Assembly (NCBI GenBank): GCA_964447205.1
Contig: CAYUSB010000022.1
Location: forward strand, 62,001-126,000
Direction of reading: 5' to 3'
Length of the DNA: 64,000 bases
Source of the DNA: JAEUKH01 sp964447205
GTDB lineage: Bacteria; Myxococcota_A; Polyangia; Polyangiales; Ga0077539
Shown here: piece by piece, positions 1-8,461 of the stretch
How the letters are laid out: each line of letters begins with the position of its first letter
Position numbering within the stretch: position 1 is the stretch's first letter
The notes under the pieces: model-generated
Databases searched by the model: none
What the model saw: the letters and a program-made list of their open reading frames with translations, nothing else
What the model was told of the DNA's origin: nothing
Made by a program: the position numbers and the translations under genes

Positions 1-674
1 GGGCGCACCTCGCCCCTGGGGCGGTCAAAAGACCGAGGGGATCGGGCACGAGAGCCTCCCAGGGCGGGACATAGAGTCCCGCTCCGGGAACCGATCACGG
101 CGGCAGATGGTGGAGCTTGAGGACCACCTCGACGGGGCGGGACAAGCCCGCTTCTCGTCGGTTCACGAGGATTTCGCTCGACTTCACGTCGAACGCTGCC
201 TTCGTGCTGGTGGTGACACTCCTCCGCATGGGTGACCTTGGACAATCGCCGAGAGGGCGCCCTAGGTCAAGCACCTCCCAGGGAGATTCGCGAGGGCCCT
301 GTCACATTCGAAGGGGGGCGGGTCATAGGTATCTCTGAGCCCCGATGGAGCCGCGAAGCGCGCGGCTCTGGGGCTCACCACAACCTTGGTTGAGCGACGC
401 GGGACGACCGCGTCGTCGGCCAGGGAGTCGGGGGCGCGGGGTCCCCGACCAGGGATCCGTCTGCCTTCGCGAGGTGAAGCATGGGTGCACCGCTATATCG
501 CCGTCTCGTCCTCCACGTCGTCCTGGCTCTTCTTGGCGAGGGCGAACAGGACGACTACCAGGGGGGCTCAATCCCCGGCACTTTCCACTCCGCCCTCGCT
601 GCGGCATCGTTTCCGCCGGAGAGCGCCTTGCAATCCGCGGAGAAGGATACGCGGGGAGCAGACAGGAGGTGGTC
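1..674. other. Left-edge stretch without a convincing gene
   Basis: No long frame here has coherent protein-like sequence. The only candidate is a 44-codon minus-strand ORF at 95-229, reading M-RRSVTTSTKAAFDVKSSE at its start, with a weak AAGG upstream. It has no recognised relatives and could be chance. The end of the stretch carries a strong AGGAGGT Shine-Dalgarno at 664-670 that serves the gene starting at 675. This is probably the upstream or regulatory flank of the integrative-element operon. Confidence 0.3.
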
Positions 675-1295
675 ATGAACCACCTGGTCGAAGCAGGTCG
701 TCATCGCCGCTCTGCCCGGGAGCACCTCGTGCGCCGTGGATACGCGGACGTTGCCGAGGACGCGATCGCGAACGTGCTCGTCACGCTGGCGGAGCAGCTC
801 AACCACCCCGCCTTCGCCCCGCCCGTCTCGCACAAGGCGTACATCATCTTCTACTCGCTCGTGGAGGCGCGAGCGATTCGGGAGCGCGAGCGCATGGCCG
901 GGGCGACGAGCGGCGGCGTCGGGGGCACTCGGAGCCCGATCGCGGTGCCTCTCGACGCTGCCGAGGGCGTCTCCGCAGCCAGTCTCACGGAGAGCGACTT
1001 CCTCGATGCGGCGCAGGGAGATCCCGAGCGCCCTCTGCAAGAGGGGATCGAGGAGTGCGCTCGCCTCGCCTGGTACTCGGCGGTCGCACTCGCGATTGCC
1101 GAGTTCGCGCCCGGCGATCGCGAGGTTCTCGAGGCAGAGGTCTCGCGCACTGAACCCGCTGATACCGCGAGGCGCAAGCGCGTCGAGCGCGCACGTCGCC
1201 GGGCGCGGCACATCCTCTCTCGCTACGGCATCCGGCGCGCGGCGCCGCCCCCGGACTTCGTAGCGCTCGCCCCTCCGGCGCCGTCCCGACGCTGA
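675..1295 (+). CDS. Sigma-70-like (ECF-type) transcription factor of the integrative element
   Basis: This 206-aa protein starts at an ATG placed just after AGGAGGT. Residues about 10-70 (REHLVRRGYADVAEDAIANV) resemble sigma region 2, with the usual acidic DVAEDA patch. The C-terminal part reads FAPGDREVLEAEV followed by RRKRVERARRRARHILSRYG, which looks like a sigma region 4 helix-turn-helix ending in the basic RARRR helix. It is longer and more divergent than standard ECF factors and no anti-sigma gene is visible beside it. As first gene of the element it may direct transcription of the transfer genes that follow. The assignment rests on motif resemblance only; an unrelated HTH DNA-binding protein is the alternative. 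Confidence 0.5.
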   Translation: MNHLVEAGRHRRSAREHLVRRGYADVAEDAIANVLVTLAEQLNHPAFAPPVSHKAYIIFYSLVEARAIRERERMAGATSGGVGGTRSPIAVPLDAAEGVSAASLTESDFLDAAQGDPERPLQEGIEECARLAWYSAVALAIAEFAPGDREVLEAEVSRTEPADTARRKRVERARRRARHILSRYGIRRAAPPPDFVALAPPAPSRR

Positions 1296-1511
1296 TCTCG
1301 TTCCCGTGCCTCGGCCGATTCAGCGCGGATGCCATCACCTCCCTACGCAACGGCCTCGCCTTTCGAGATTGCGATGCCCATGCCGTCGCCTTCCACGCCG
1401 CGACCTGCCCCAACCAACTCGCGCTCCAACGTCAGGCAGCCCTGTCACGAAACCGGGGGCTTCCCCCCTTCCAATTGAAGGTCGCAATGGCGCGACCGGA
1501 TCGGAGGCAAA

Positions 1512-2414
1512 GTGGTCACACACGTCAGCACATCCAGCACGCGGCAGCATCGTGCCGCACCGAGCCCGCGCGGGCGGCGCCTCGTTCGGGCGCTCGCACT
1601 CACCCTCGCGCTCGTCGCCTGCAACGGCCGCGGGTCCTCATCCACGAACGAGATCCTCTCGTCTCTTAGCGTGGTCGACCCGCCGCGCCCCGCGCCCGAG
1701 TGGATCGCCATCGTCTGCGACGGGAGCGACCAGTCGACGTGCGACAACGGCGAGATCGACGAGCAGATCCAGCTCGCGGCGCGCTATGCCTTCGCGCGCC
1801 CCCGGGCGCACCTCGAGGTTCACGTGCTGGGTCCCACGGCCACGGAGAGCGCGGTCGTCGGTCGCATCGACGTGCCGGAGCGCACCGAGCGCGGCGAGCG
1901 CGCCGTCCGCACGCAGGAGCAGCGCTTCCTCGACACCGTCCGCGCGCAGCTCTGCCGCCCCGTCGAGCGCGAGCTTCGGCGCGCGCGGCCTAGGCGGAGC
2001 GAGATCGCGGCCGCGATCACGGCCGTGACGCTGGCACCGTCGAACGGTCTCCCGCGGCGCCTCATTGTGATGTCGGACCTGCGCGAGTATTCGTCCCTTC
2101 TCGACGCGGAGTGCGTGCGCAACCTGCCGACCCGCGCGGAGTGGCTCGCCCGGCTTCGGCGCCATGGTCTCCTTCCGTCCGGTAGCCTCGCGGGGGCCAG
2201 CGTCCACTTCGTCCGTGCGCAGGGCCGCCCCGCCACCGACCGCGGCTGCTCCTGGTCCATCGCGCGCGACATCGCACTTCGTGACCTGTGGCGCGCCGCG
2301 ATCGAGGCTGCTGGCGCCGCAGAGGTGACCTTCTCGACCGACCTTATCGATCTCGCGCGACACAGCGCCGAGGCGCGGCCCACGACCCGCACGACTGACG
2401 GAGGATCCCGATGA
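1512..2414 (+). CDS. Lipoprotein with VWA-like fold, integrative-element operon
   Basis: This 300-aa protein begins at a GTG preceded by CGGAGG. The long basic N-region, hydrophobic core and LALVAC lipobox predict an outer- or inner-membrane lipoprotein. After the lipobox, a segment reading WIAIVCDGSDQST and a later strand RRLIVMSDLREYSSLL look like the first and fourth beta strands of a von Willebrand A domain, although a full DxSxS metal site is not evident. Its stop overlaps the next start by ATGA, so it is translationally coupled to the membrane protein at 2411. Its role in the element is unknown; a surface or envelope component of the transfer apparatus is a reasonable inference. Confidence 0.5.
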   Translation: MVTHVSTSSTRQHRAAPSPRGRRLVRALALTLALVACNGRGSSSTNEILSSLSVVDPPRPAPEWIAIVCDGSDQSTCDNGEIDEQIQLAARYAFARPRAHLEVHVLGPTATESAVVGRIDVPERTERGERAVRTQEQRFLDTVRAQLCRPVERELRRARPRRSEIAAAITAVTLAPSNGLPRRLIVMSDLREYSSLLDAECVRNLPTRAEWLARLRRHGLLPSGSLAGASVHFVRAQGRPATDRGCSWSIARDIALRDLWRAAIEAAGAAEVTFSTDLIDLARHSAEARPTTRTTDGGSR

Positions 2415-3232
2415 ACATCCGCGAACACATTGACCTCTTCCTCACGAAGCGCGACGCGCACCGCGACGCCGAGAACGGCGTCGACGGCAGCGCGCGCCGC
2501 CAGCTCGCGCGCTTCGGCGCGACCTCCAAGGAGGCGCTGAAGGACACCGCCGAGTACCGGCAGGCGGTGCATGACGCGAACCAGGGCCACCATGTCGTCG
2601 AGCTCGAGGATGAGGTCCGGCGGGCCGAGGACCTGCGCGCTGTCGTCGGCAGCCCCTGGATCTACAACCTGGGCCTGCTGGCCGTGGGCGTCGTCGAGGC
2701 CGTGGGCGCGTTCATCATCCTCCAGGCGCAGGGGGTGGCACCGGCGCACCGGCCGTTCCTCGCGGTCGGTCTCTCGATCACGCTCATCGCGGCCACGCGC
2801 GCCGCCGCGGCGGTCGCCGAGAAGAAGGATGAGCGGACCTCGCTCCTCATCCGCGGCAGCGTCGTCATCGGCTACGCGATGCTGGCGTGCGCGATCGCAT
2901 ACGTCAGGGTGAGCGCGAACGAGGGCGAGGAGACCTCCCGCTCGTTTGCGCTTGCGGACGGCGTGCTCCTCCTCGCCGTCACGATTGGGCCCGCGCTCGT
3001 CGCCGCCTGGATGGAGAAGAAGCGCGCGCCCGCGGCCCAGCTCGCCGAGCAGATCTCGCTCATTCGCTCGCGGCTGCGCGCCGCCCGCAAGCTCGTCGAG
3101 CGCGGTCGCAGGCGCGTCCAGAGCGTCGACCGCTCGGAGGTCGAGCGCGCCGACGTCCGCGCCCGCGCCGAGGCTCTGTACTCCGTCGAACAGGACATCG
3201 CCCGCGCCAAGGGCGCCGACCATCGCTCGTGA
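2411..3232 (+). CDS. Integral membrane protein, four predicted TM helices, unknown function
   Basis: This 273-aa protein has a soluble N-terminal third, then hydrophobic segments around residues 82-102, 115-133, 155-172 and 185-203, and a charged coiled-coil-like C-terminus rich in Arg, Glu and Ala (AEQISLIRSRLRAARKLVERGRR region split across residues 215-240). It overlaps the upstream lipoprotein gene by 4 bp. The arrangement (soluble head, TM bundle, cytoplasmic helix) would fit an inner-membrane component of a transfer or secretion apparatus. No family is recognised by eye. Confidence 0.55.
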   Translation: MNIREHIDLFLTKRDAHRDAENGVDGSARRQLARFGATSKEALKDTAEYRQAVHDANQGHHVVELEDEVRRAEDLRAVVGSPWIYNLGLLAVGVVEAVGAFIILQAQGVAPAHRPFLAVGLSITLIAATRAAAAVAEKKDERTSLLIRGSVVIGYAMLACAIAYVRVSANEGEETSRSFALADGVLLLAVTIGPALVAAWMEKKRAPAAQLAEQISLIRSRLRAARKLVERGRRRVQSVDRSEVERADVRARAEALYSVEQDIARAKGADHRS

Positions 3233-3261
3233 TCCTTCACCCACGCACCGGAGAGACGACC

Positions 3262-4392
3262 ATGACCACGCGACTGCTCCAGACTCCCACCAAGACTACG
3301 CGCCGCGTCTTCGACGCTGGCGCCAACCGCGGCGCGCGTCGCAACCTGCCTGCGCTCCGCGAGCTGAACCGCGCGAGCGACCGCTTCGCGCTCGAGCTCG
3401 CGCTCGTGGACCCGGTCCCCGGTCGCGCCGCGGCCCTTGCGGAGGAGGCGCGCGCGAGCGGTCTCGCCGCGACGCCCTTCGAGGCCCGCATCGAGGAGCT
3501 CGTCCGCAGCGACGAGTACAAGGGCGAGCCGATCATGTTCAACCTCGACCGCGCGAGCGCCATCGCCTCGGCGCTCGCGGCCATCGAGGACCACGCCACG
3601 ACGGTCCTGCTCTACCAGATCGTCGTTCTGCCCAACGGGCGCATGCTCGGCCTGCGAGGCGTGATCCGCCCCGAGGAGACCGAGGTGCGGGCGAGCGCAC
3701 GGGCGCTCTTCTCGTCCCTCGCCAAGGTCTCGGAGCGGGCCGGGTCGCGCGCGATTTTTGGCGAGGGCGCCGACCCCGCGCACGGCGCGCTGGAGGGCTG
3801 CCTGCGGGCCTGGTTTGGGGCCCACAGCAAGGACAACCTGGGCAAGACCATCGCGGGCCTGGAGCCCGAGTCGCCGCCCTTCGAGATCTCCTGGACGGGC
3901 GCCGAATCGGTCCCCCTGCACATTGTCTCCCATGAGACCTTCGGTGACGCGTACGCGGTCGTCGAGGCCGTCGCCGAGCACCCGCAGACGACCATTGCGC
4001 GCGGCCAGAGCTTCGTCGTGGCCGAGGTGACCCCGGAGGCGGTGCGGCTGCACGAGTCCCGCCGCCGGGCGTCGGACGCGCGCGTCGTTGTCAAGGGCAC
4101 CTCCACGATCGACGAGGCCTCGACCCTCGCGCAGGCCGAGGCCCGGCCGCAGGTCGTCGAGACCTTGCGCGCCCAAGCAGCGCCCGCCTCGCCGTCCGTC
4201 ATCGAGGCCGAGCTCGTGACCGAGCCGGAGACCCCGGCCCCGCAGGTCGCCGCACGGCAGACCGAGCTCGCACGCGAGGCGTCCCTCGTGTTCGCGACGG
4301 CGCTCCTCGGCGCGGCGCGCAGCCGCGCGCCCACGCCGAGCGTGCGGACCAACGAGCTCTCGCGGGTGAACCCCATTCGCACCACCGATTGA
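3262..4392 (+). CDS. Hypothetical soluble protein of the integrative element
   Basis: This is a 376-aa protein starting at the ATG after GGAGAGACGACC. The first 60 residues are basic and helical. The middle (about 80-290) is mixed alpha/beta with segments such as TVLLYQIVVLPNGRMLGLRG and HIVSHETFGDAYAVVE. The last 90 residues are low-complexity Ala/Pro/Glu and end in an RVNPIRTTD tail. It has no signal peptide or TM helix. It lies between membrane-protein genes and upstream of the TraG-like ATPase in the same orientation, so a cytoplasmic accessory of transfer is likely. No named family is recognised. Confidence 0.5.
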   Translation: MTTRLLQTPTKTTRRVFDAGANRGARRNLPALRELNRASDRFALELALVDPVPGRAAALAEEARASGLAATPFEARIEELVRSDEYKGEPIMFNLDRASAIASALAAIEDHATTVLLYQIVVLPNGRMLGLRGVIRPEETEVRASARALFSSLAKVSERAGSRAIFGEGADPAHGALEGCLRAWFGAHSKDNLGKTIAGLEPESPPFEISWTGAESVPLHIVSHETFGDAYAVVEAVAEHPQTTIARGQSFVVAEVTPEAVRLHESRRRASDARVVVKGTSTIDEASTLAQAEARPQVVETLRAQAAPASPSVIEAELVTEPETPAPQVAARQTELAREASLVFATALLGAARSRAPTPSVRTNELSRVNPIRTTD

Positions 4393-4499
4393 CCGTCTCG
4401 CGTACCGGCGCGCCGTCGGTCGGCGGCGCGCCGGGCGATCTCCCTTCCCGAACACCGCAGCCGTGGGCGCGAGGTGCGCCTGCACGGGAGTGGTCCGCC

Positions 4500-4898
4500 A
4501 TGCAAACATTCATCGAACTCATCCAGCTCGTCGCCGCGCTCACCCTGACCACCGCGGGTATCGCGTTCGTGGCTGGGCTCTCGGGCGCGGCGCGCACCCT
4601 CTTTCGGTATGGATGCGCGTTCCTGCTCCTGGCCTTCCTGCTGCCGACGTTGTTCGGGCTCATCCAGTACGGCGTCGGCCGTACCCGGCAGATGCTGCCG
4701 ACCTTCCCCGAGACGGGCGCGCTCGGCTGGTGCGCGGGGTCCGTCGTCTGCCTCGGGCACGTCTCCTTCGGGGCGTGGTACCTCACGCGCGAGCGCCGCG
4801 CGCAGGCGCGCCGGACCGCCCAGGACGAGACGCGCCGCGCCCACATGCGCGAGCGTGAGCGCCTGCCGCCGCCCGTCGACCCCGGGGGTGCGGCGTGA
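4500..4898 (+). CDS. Small membrane protein, unknown function
   Basis: This 132-aa protein starts at MQTFIELIQLV and has about three hydrophobic segments (residues 5-25, 36-58 and 72-92), then a strongly basic C-terminal tail with many Arg and Glu residues. Its stop overlaps the start of the ATPase gene (GTGATG), so the two are coupled. Small two- or three-helix membrane proteins often precede the coupling ATPase in conjugation modules, where they anchor the complex. That role is inferred from position and size. A longer frame extends upstream to 4389, but the sequence there is not protein-like. Confidence 0.5.
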   Translation: MQTFIELIQLVAALTLTTAGIAFVAGLSGAARTLFRYGCAFLLLAFLLPTLFGLIQYGVGRTRQMLPTFPETGALGWCAGSVVCLGHVSFGAWYLTRERRAQARRTAQDETRRAHMRERERLPPPVDPGGAA

Positions 4899-6553
4899 TG
4901 CTCCTCAGCTTCCTCCTCCGGCTCGTCGGGCTCTCACGGCTCCTTGAACGGCGCCGCGCCGAGGCCTCGATCGCCGCGGACCGCGCGCTCCTCACGGCCT
5001 CCGTGCAGGAGGACGACGCGCGGTTCCGGGGCGCCATGGAGATCCGGCGTGACGAGCCGAGCATCACGCTCGGCCACGCGCTCGACGGGACGGCGTACCG
5101 GCTCCCGCTCGGCGAACTCCCGGGTCAGCACGTCTGGGTCAGCGGCGGCACGGGTTCTGGCAAGAGCACCATGGTGGCGGCGTGGGTGAGCGAGCTCCTC
5201 GGGGAGATGGTGCGGGGCGCTCCGTTCTCGCTCGTCTTCGTGGTCATGCAGGGGTTTCTGGGAGACATGGTGCTCCGCGCGCTCGGCGACGTGCTCATGC
5301 GGAGCAGTGCCGCGCAGGTCGAGGCAACGCTTGCGCAGCTCCTCGTCGCGCAGTTCTTCCGGGGCTCGCACCTGCCGGAGTGGCAGATCCTCGCGCGTGA
5401 CCCCTCGGTGCCCATCATGGTGCAGGCGTCCGCGGTCGCGGACGTTCTGGAGGCGAGCGTGGGCGCCGCGCTCGGCTCGCGGCAGGAGACCGCGCTCACC
5501 ATGCTCCTCGGGCTCGCGATCGAGCTCGGGCTTACCCTCCAGGAGCTCCGCGCGCTCAGCTACAACTCTGAGGCGCTCGTCGGGCTCGCGTCTCGAAGCA
5601 CGCTCCCCGAGGTACGCCTCTACATCCTCCACCGGCTCGCCCGCGAACGCGCGCAACTCGACGGCATCGGTGCCCGGCTCGACATGCTGCTTCGTGTGCC
5701 GGCCGCGAGAGCTGTTCTCGCGGGCCCCAGGACGCTCGACCTGCGCGCTTGCTTCCGCCCGGGCGCCGTCAGTGTCCTGGACTTCTCCGGCGAGGGCATG
5801 GGCGCAGAGGCCGCGAAGCGAACGATTGCGGCGGTTGCGCTTCAGTACCTCTCCTATGCCATCTTCGACGGCTCGCGCCCGCGCGACGGCGCGACGATCA
5901 TCATCACCGACGAGATCCAGGAGGCGCTCACCCCGGCGACGACGCGCATGCTCGCGCGCTGGGTCACGACCGCGCGGGCCTTCGGGGCGGGCCTCGTCTC
6001 CATCCACCAGAGCGTCTCCCAGATCCCGCGGGATTTCCTGACCCTTCTTTCTACGAACATCCGTCTGCGCGCGGTGGGCAGGAGCGGTCGGGAGGATGCC
6101 GCCGCCGCAGCCGAGTTCCTGCCGCGCACGGGGAGGGTGCCGCGGTCGCGGCTTCCCGGCGATCCGCCGTTCGCGCGCCCCGAGTTTCTCTCGCGCGCCG
6201 AGGAGGCTGAGTTCCGCATCAACCAGGCCGCGAACCTTCCGCAGCGGCACATGTTCTTGACCGACCGCCTCGCGCGCTTCGCGACGCGCGAGATCGTGGC
6301 GCCGGACTTCAATGCGCCGGACCTGAACAGCCTGCCGCCCACGCTTCGCACTCGGCTCCTTCGCGGTCGAGCGGGCGTCCCGCGCGACGAACTCCTTCGT
6401 CGCGCCCAGGAACTTGAGTCGCGTGCGATCGCTGCCATGGAGGCGTCCCCCGCGCCCGCCCGCGGAGGCCGTCGCGCGTCGCCCGTGCCCGAGACCCCTG
6501 ACGTCGTCGAGGTCGCTGAACGCTGGCGCCGTCAGGGCGGGAGGCGCTCATGA
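4898..6553 (+). CDS. TraG/VirD4-like type IV coupling ATPase
   Basis: This 551-aa protein (ATG start; an alternative GTG lies 3 bp earlier) has an N-terminal hydrophobic segment and a canonical Walker A GGTGSGKST at residues 83-91. A Walker B-like strand, ATIIITDEIQEAL, lies near residue 330, followed by a sensor-like SIHQSVSQIP segment. The order fits HerA/VirD4-type hexameric ATPases that bring DNA to a conjugative channel. The family is usually somewhat longer, with a clearer two-helix N-terminal anchor; here the upstream small membrane protein may supply it. It overlaps its neighbours at both ends, so it is part of a single operon. A packaging or DNA-pump ATPase of another mobile-element type is the main alternative. 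Confidence 0.75.
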   Translation: MLLSFLLRLVGLSRLLERRRAEASIAADRALLTASVQEDDARFRGAMEIRRDEPSITLGHALDGTAYRLPLGELPGQHVWVSGGTGSGKSTMVAAWVSELLGEMVRGAPFSLVFVVMQGFLGDMVLRALGDVLMRSSAAQVEATLAQLLVAQFFRGSHLPEWQILARDPSVPIMVQASAVADVLEASVGAALGSRQETALTMLLGLAIELGLTLQELRALSYNSEALVGLASRSTLPEVRLYILHRLARERAQLDGIGARLDMLLRVPAARAVLAGPRTLDLRACFRPGAVSVLDFSGEGMGAEAAKRTIAAVALQYLSYAIFDGSRPRDGATIIITDEIQEALTPATTRMLARWVTTARAFGAGLVSIHQSVSQIPRDFLTLLSTNIRLRAVGRSGREDAAAAAEFLPRTGRVPRSRLPGDPPFARPEFLSRAEEAEFRINQAANLPQRHMFLTDRLARFATREIVAPDFNAPDLNSLPPTLRTRLLRGRAGVPRDELLRRAQELESRAIAAMEASPAPARGGRRASPVPETPDVVEVAERWRRQGGRRS

Positions 6554-6885
6554 TCCGCGTGCTGCGCTTGACGCTCCTCGCGCTCGCGGTCGCGGCATAT
6601 GCGCTCGCTGGCTGGATCGCCGGGCTTGTCGTGCTCGCGGTGCTCGCGGCGACCTGGCTCGCGCGGGTCGTGGTTCTGCAGCGTGTCGTACACGGCGAAC
6701 TCCACTGCGAACTCGGCCACCGCATCCCGACCTACGGCCTCTACCGCTGCTCGGTCTGCAGCTTCACGACGGCTTCCTGGGCGTTCCGCTGCCCCCACTG
6801 CCAGAGCGCCTTCGGCCACCTCCGGTGCCCGACATGCGGGCGCTCGGCTGCGAACCCGCTCCTCGGAGGCTGGCCATGGGCCTGA
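6550..6885 (+). CDS. Small membrane protein with C-terminal zinc ribbons
   Basis: This 111-aa protein overlaps the ATPase gene by ATGA. Residues 5-45 form one or two hydrophobic helices. The remainder holds paired cysteines: CSVCSF, CPHCQS and CPTCGRS plus an upstream CELGH, consistent with one or two structural zinc ribbons on the cytoplasmic side. The next gene starts inside its last codons. Its role is unknown; the context suggests an accessory of the ATPase or the transfer complex. Confidence 0.55.
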   Translation: MIRVLRLTLLALAVAAYALAGWIAGLVVLAVLAATWLARVVVLQRVVHGELHCELGHRIPTYGLYRCSVCSFTTASWAFRCPHCQSAFGHLRCPTCGRSAANPLLGGWPWA

Positions 6886-7727
6886 TCCGCCGCTCCCGAA
6901 CCGAGCGCCCTGAGGAGCGCGAGGGCCGACTGACACCGCGCGACCTCGACCTTCTCACCACGGTCGGCCGCCAGAAAGTCGCCACGACCGACCAGCTCGC
7001 GCACCTCTACTTCGGCGACCGCTCGACGGCGTCCCGCCGGCTCGCGCGGCTCGTCGGCATGGGCTTCCTCAAGGTCGCCGTCCAGAACCTCAACACCTCG
7101 AACCTCTACCTCCTCACGAAGAAGGCGCTCGCGGTCCTTGTCCGCGAGGGCGTCGAGTCCGAATCGCTCCACCTCGGACGCGTGCCCGCGAGCGAACACC
7201 TCGAGCACCTGCGCGCCCTCGGAGACTTCCACGCCATGCTCGCGCGGGAGGTTGCCGCGGACGAGGAGCTCGCGCTCGACCTCCTGCTCTTCGAGCACGA
7301 CCTGCGGCGTCTCTCGGGGAGCCCACCGCCGGAGTACCTGCCAGATCTTCTCGCGCGCCTCGTCCGCCCGCGGTTGGACCCGCTCGGGCTCGCCATCGAG
7401 ATCGATCTTGGCGCCGAGAGCGCGGAGTTTGTCGCGCGCACCAAGGCCCGAGTGACCGTCGCCCTTGCCCGCGAGCGGCGGCCCCTTTTTGGGCTCGACC
7501 GCTGGCGGGCGCTCGTCGTCGCCCCCGCCCGGGCGCGCCTCCGGAGCCTCGCCGCCGCGATCGTCGCGGAAGGTGGGGGAGAGCTCTGGCTCGGCACCGA
7601 CTTCGGGCGGCTCCAGGAGACGGGCGTCTTGGGGCTCGCGTTCGCGACGTGTGCCTCGATCGCCGCAACGGCCCGCGCGGACGCCGTCGCCTTCCCCCTC
7701 TCGCTCCTGCCCAGAGGACGGCGATGA
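6876..7727 (+). CDS. Replication-relaxation family protein
   Basis: This 283-aa protein starts at MGLIRRSRTE after CGGAGG at 6864-6869. Residues 19-85 form a winged-helix segment (LTPRDLDLLTTVGRQKVATT ... TASRRLARLVGMGFL), the hallmark of the Replic_Relax family (Pfam PF13814), whose members accompany plasmid and ICE replication or transfer genes in Actinobacteria and other phyla. A mixed alpha/beta domain follows. It closes the ATPase operon, overlapping the previous gene by 10 bp. By family analogy it binds element DNA, possibly at an origin of transfer or replication; the biochemical role of the family is not settled. Confidence 0.75.
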   Translation: MGLIRRSRTERPEEREGRLTPRDLDLLTTVGRQKVATTDQLAHLYFGDRSTASRRLARLVGMGFLKVAVQNLNTSNLYLLTKKALAVLVREGVESESLHLGRVPASEHLEHLRALGDFHAMLAREVAADEELALDLLLFEHDLRRLSGSPPPEYLPDLLARLVRPRLDPLGLAIEIDLGAESAEFVARTKARVTVALARERRPLFGLDRWRALVVAPARARLRSLAAAIVAEGGGELWLGTDFGRLQETGVLGLAFATCASIAATARADAVAFPLSLLPRGRR

Positions 7728-8152
7728 CGACGTCAGGGACGCCCTGCGGCCTGTCGATGACTTCCTCCTTCTACGCGTGGGGTGCCCTTTCGCCGTGGCG
7801 TAGCGAACCCACGCAACGGCGGCCTCGCAGGTGCGTGGCGCCTCTGCCCTTGCGTCCCGCCTTAGCCGCAATGGTAGGCGAGTCGCTGCGAAACACCTGC
7901 GCCACAGGCGCGAGCGCGAAGTGCTCGGAGCCCGAATGCGCCCCCCTTCACCATGCTCCATCCGTACCCCGGAGCTCCTCCCCCAAAGCCCCTCGTCTTC
8001 AGGTTCGAGGAGATGTGTTCGTCGCGGGCATCCCTTCTCGCCGAAGGAGGGGAGCAGTCGGAGCCCGTCACCCCCTCGGCAGAACTCGTCTTCCAGCAGG
8101 ATCAGGCTCGTTGATGTGTGGAGCACCCCACAGCGACAGGAAGGATCTCGCC
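7728..8152. other. Non-coding stretch before the excision/integration genes
   Basis: There is no convincing coding frame in these 425 bp. The stretch separates the transfer-like operon from the excisionase/integrase pair, which is where an attachment site or origin of the element could lie. No clear direct repeats or inverted repeats longer than a few bases were found by eye. Its last bases supply the AGGAAGGA Shine-Dalgarno for the gene at 8153. Confidence 0.35.
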
Positions 8153-8461
8153 ATGAACGCATCCGTCTCACTCGCTGCGCCCGAGACCGCATCGGTCAGG
8201 CCGACATGGGTCCTCCTCGCCGAGGAGGCACGCACACGCGGCTTCCGGAACGTCCTGGCGTTCCGACGCTGGTGCCGTCGACGCGCGGTCCCGATCCGCG
8301 CGGACGGCCGCAAGCAGTGGGTCGCGCCCGCCGATGTTGACCGAGCGATCGCCGCGATTTCTCCGGAAGCCCCCGGTTACGACGACGCGGCAAGCCACGA
8401 TGTCGATCCGGTGGCCGCCGGGGTTCGAGACCTCATGATGCAGGCCGGACGGCGTCGATGA
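8153..8461 (+). CDS. Putative excisionase / recombination directionality factor
   Basis: This 102-aa protein is preceded by AGGAAGGA. Residues 20-65 read as a winged helix-turn-helix with a basic RWCRRRAVPIRADGRKQW core, then APADVDRAI, the layout of MerR/Xis-type DNA-binding proteins. Its stop overlaps the integrase start (ATGA, 8458-8461), so the two are co-translated. Small HTH proteins directly in front of a tyrosine recombinase are typically excisionases that bend attachment-site DNA and bias the reaction towards excision. No biochemical family match can be checked here. Confidence 0.6.
   Translation: MNASVSLAAPETASVRPTWVLLAEEARTRGFRNVLAFRRWCRRRAVPIRADGRKQWVAPADVDRAIAAISPEAPGYDDAASHDVDPVAAGVRDLMMQAGRRR

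Noticed and set aside
1820..4509. Long minus-strand frames under the integrative-element genes
   Set aside because: They overlap coupled plus-strand genes and carry repetitive Arg/Ala/Gly runs without domains.
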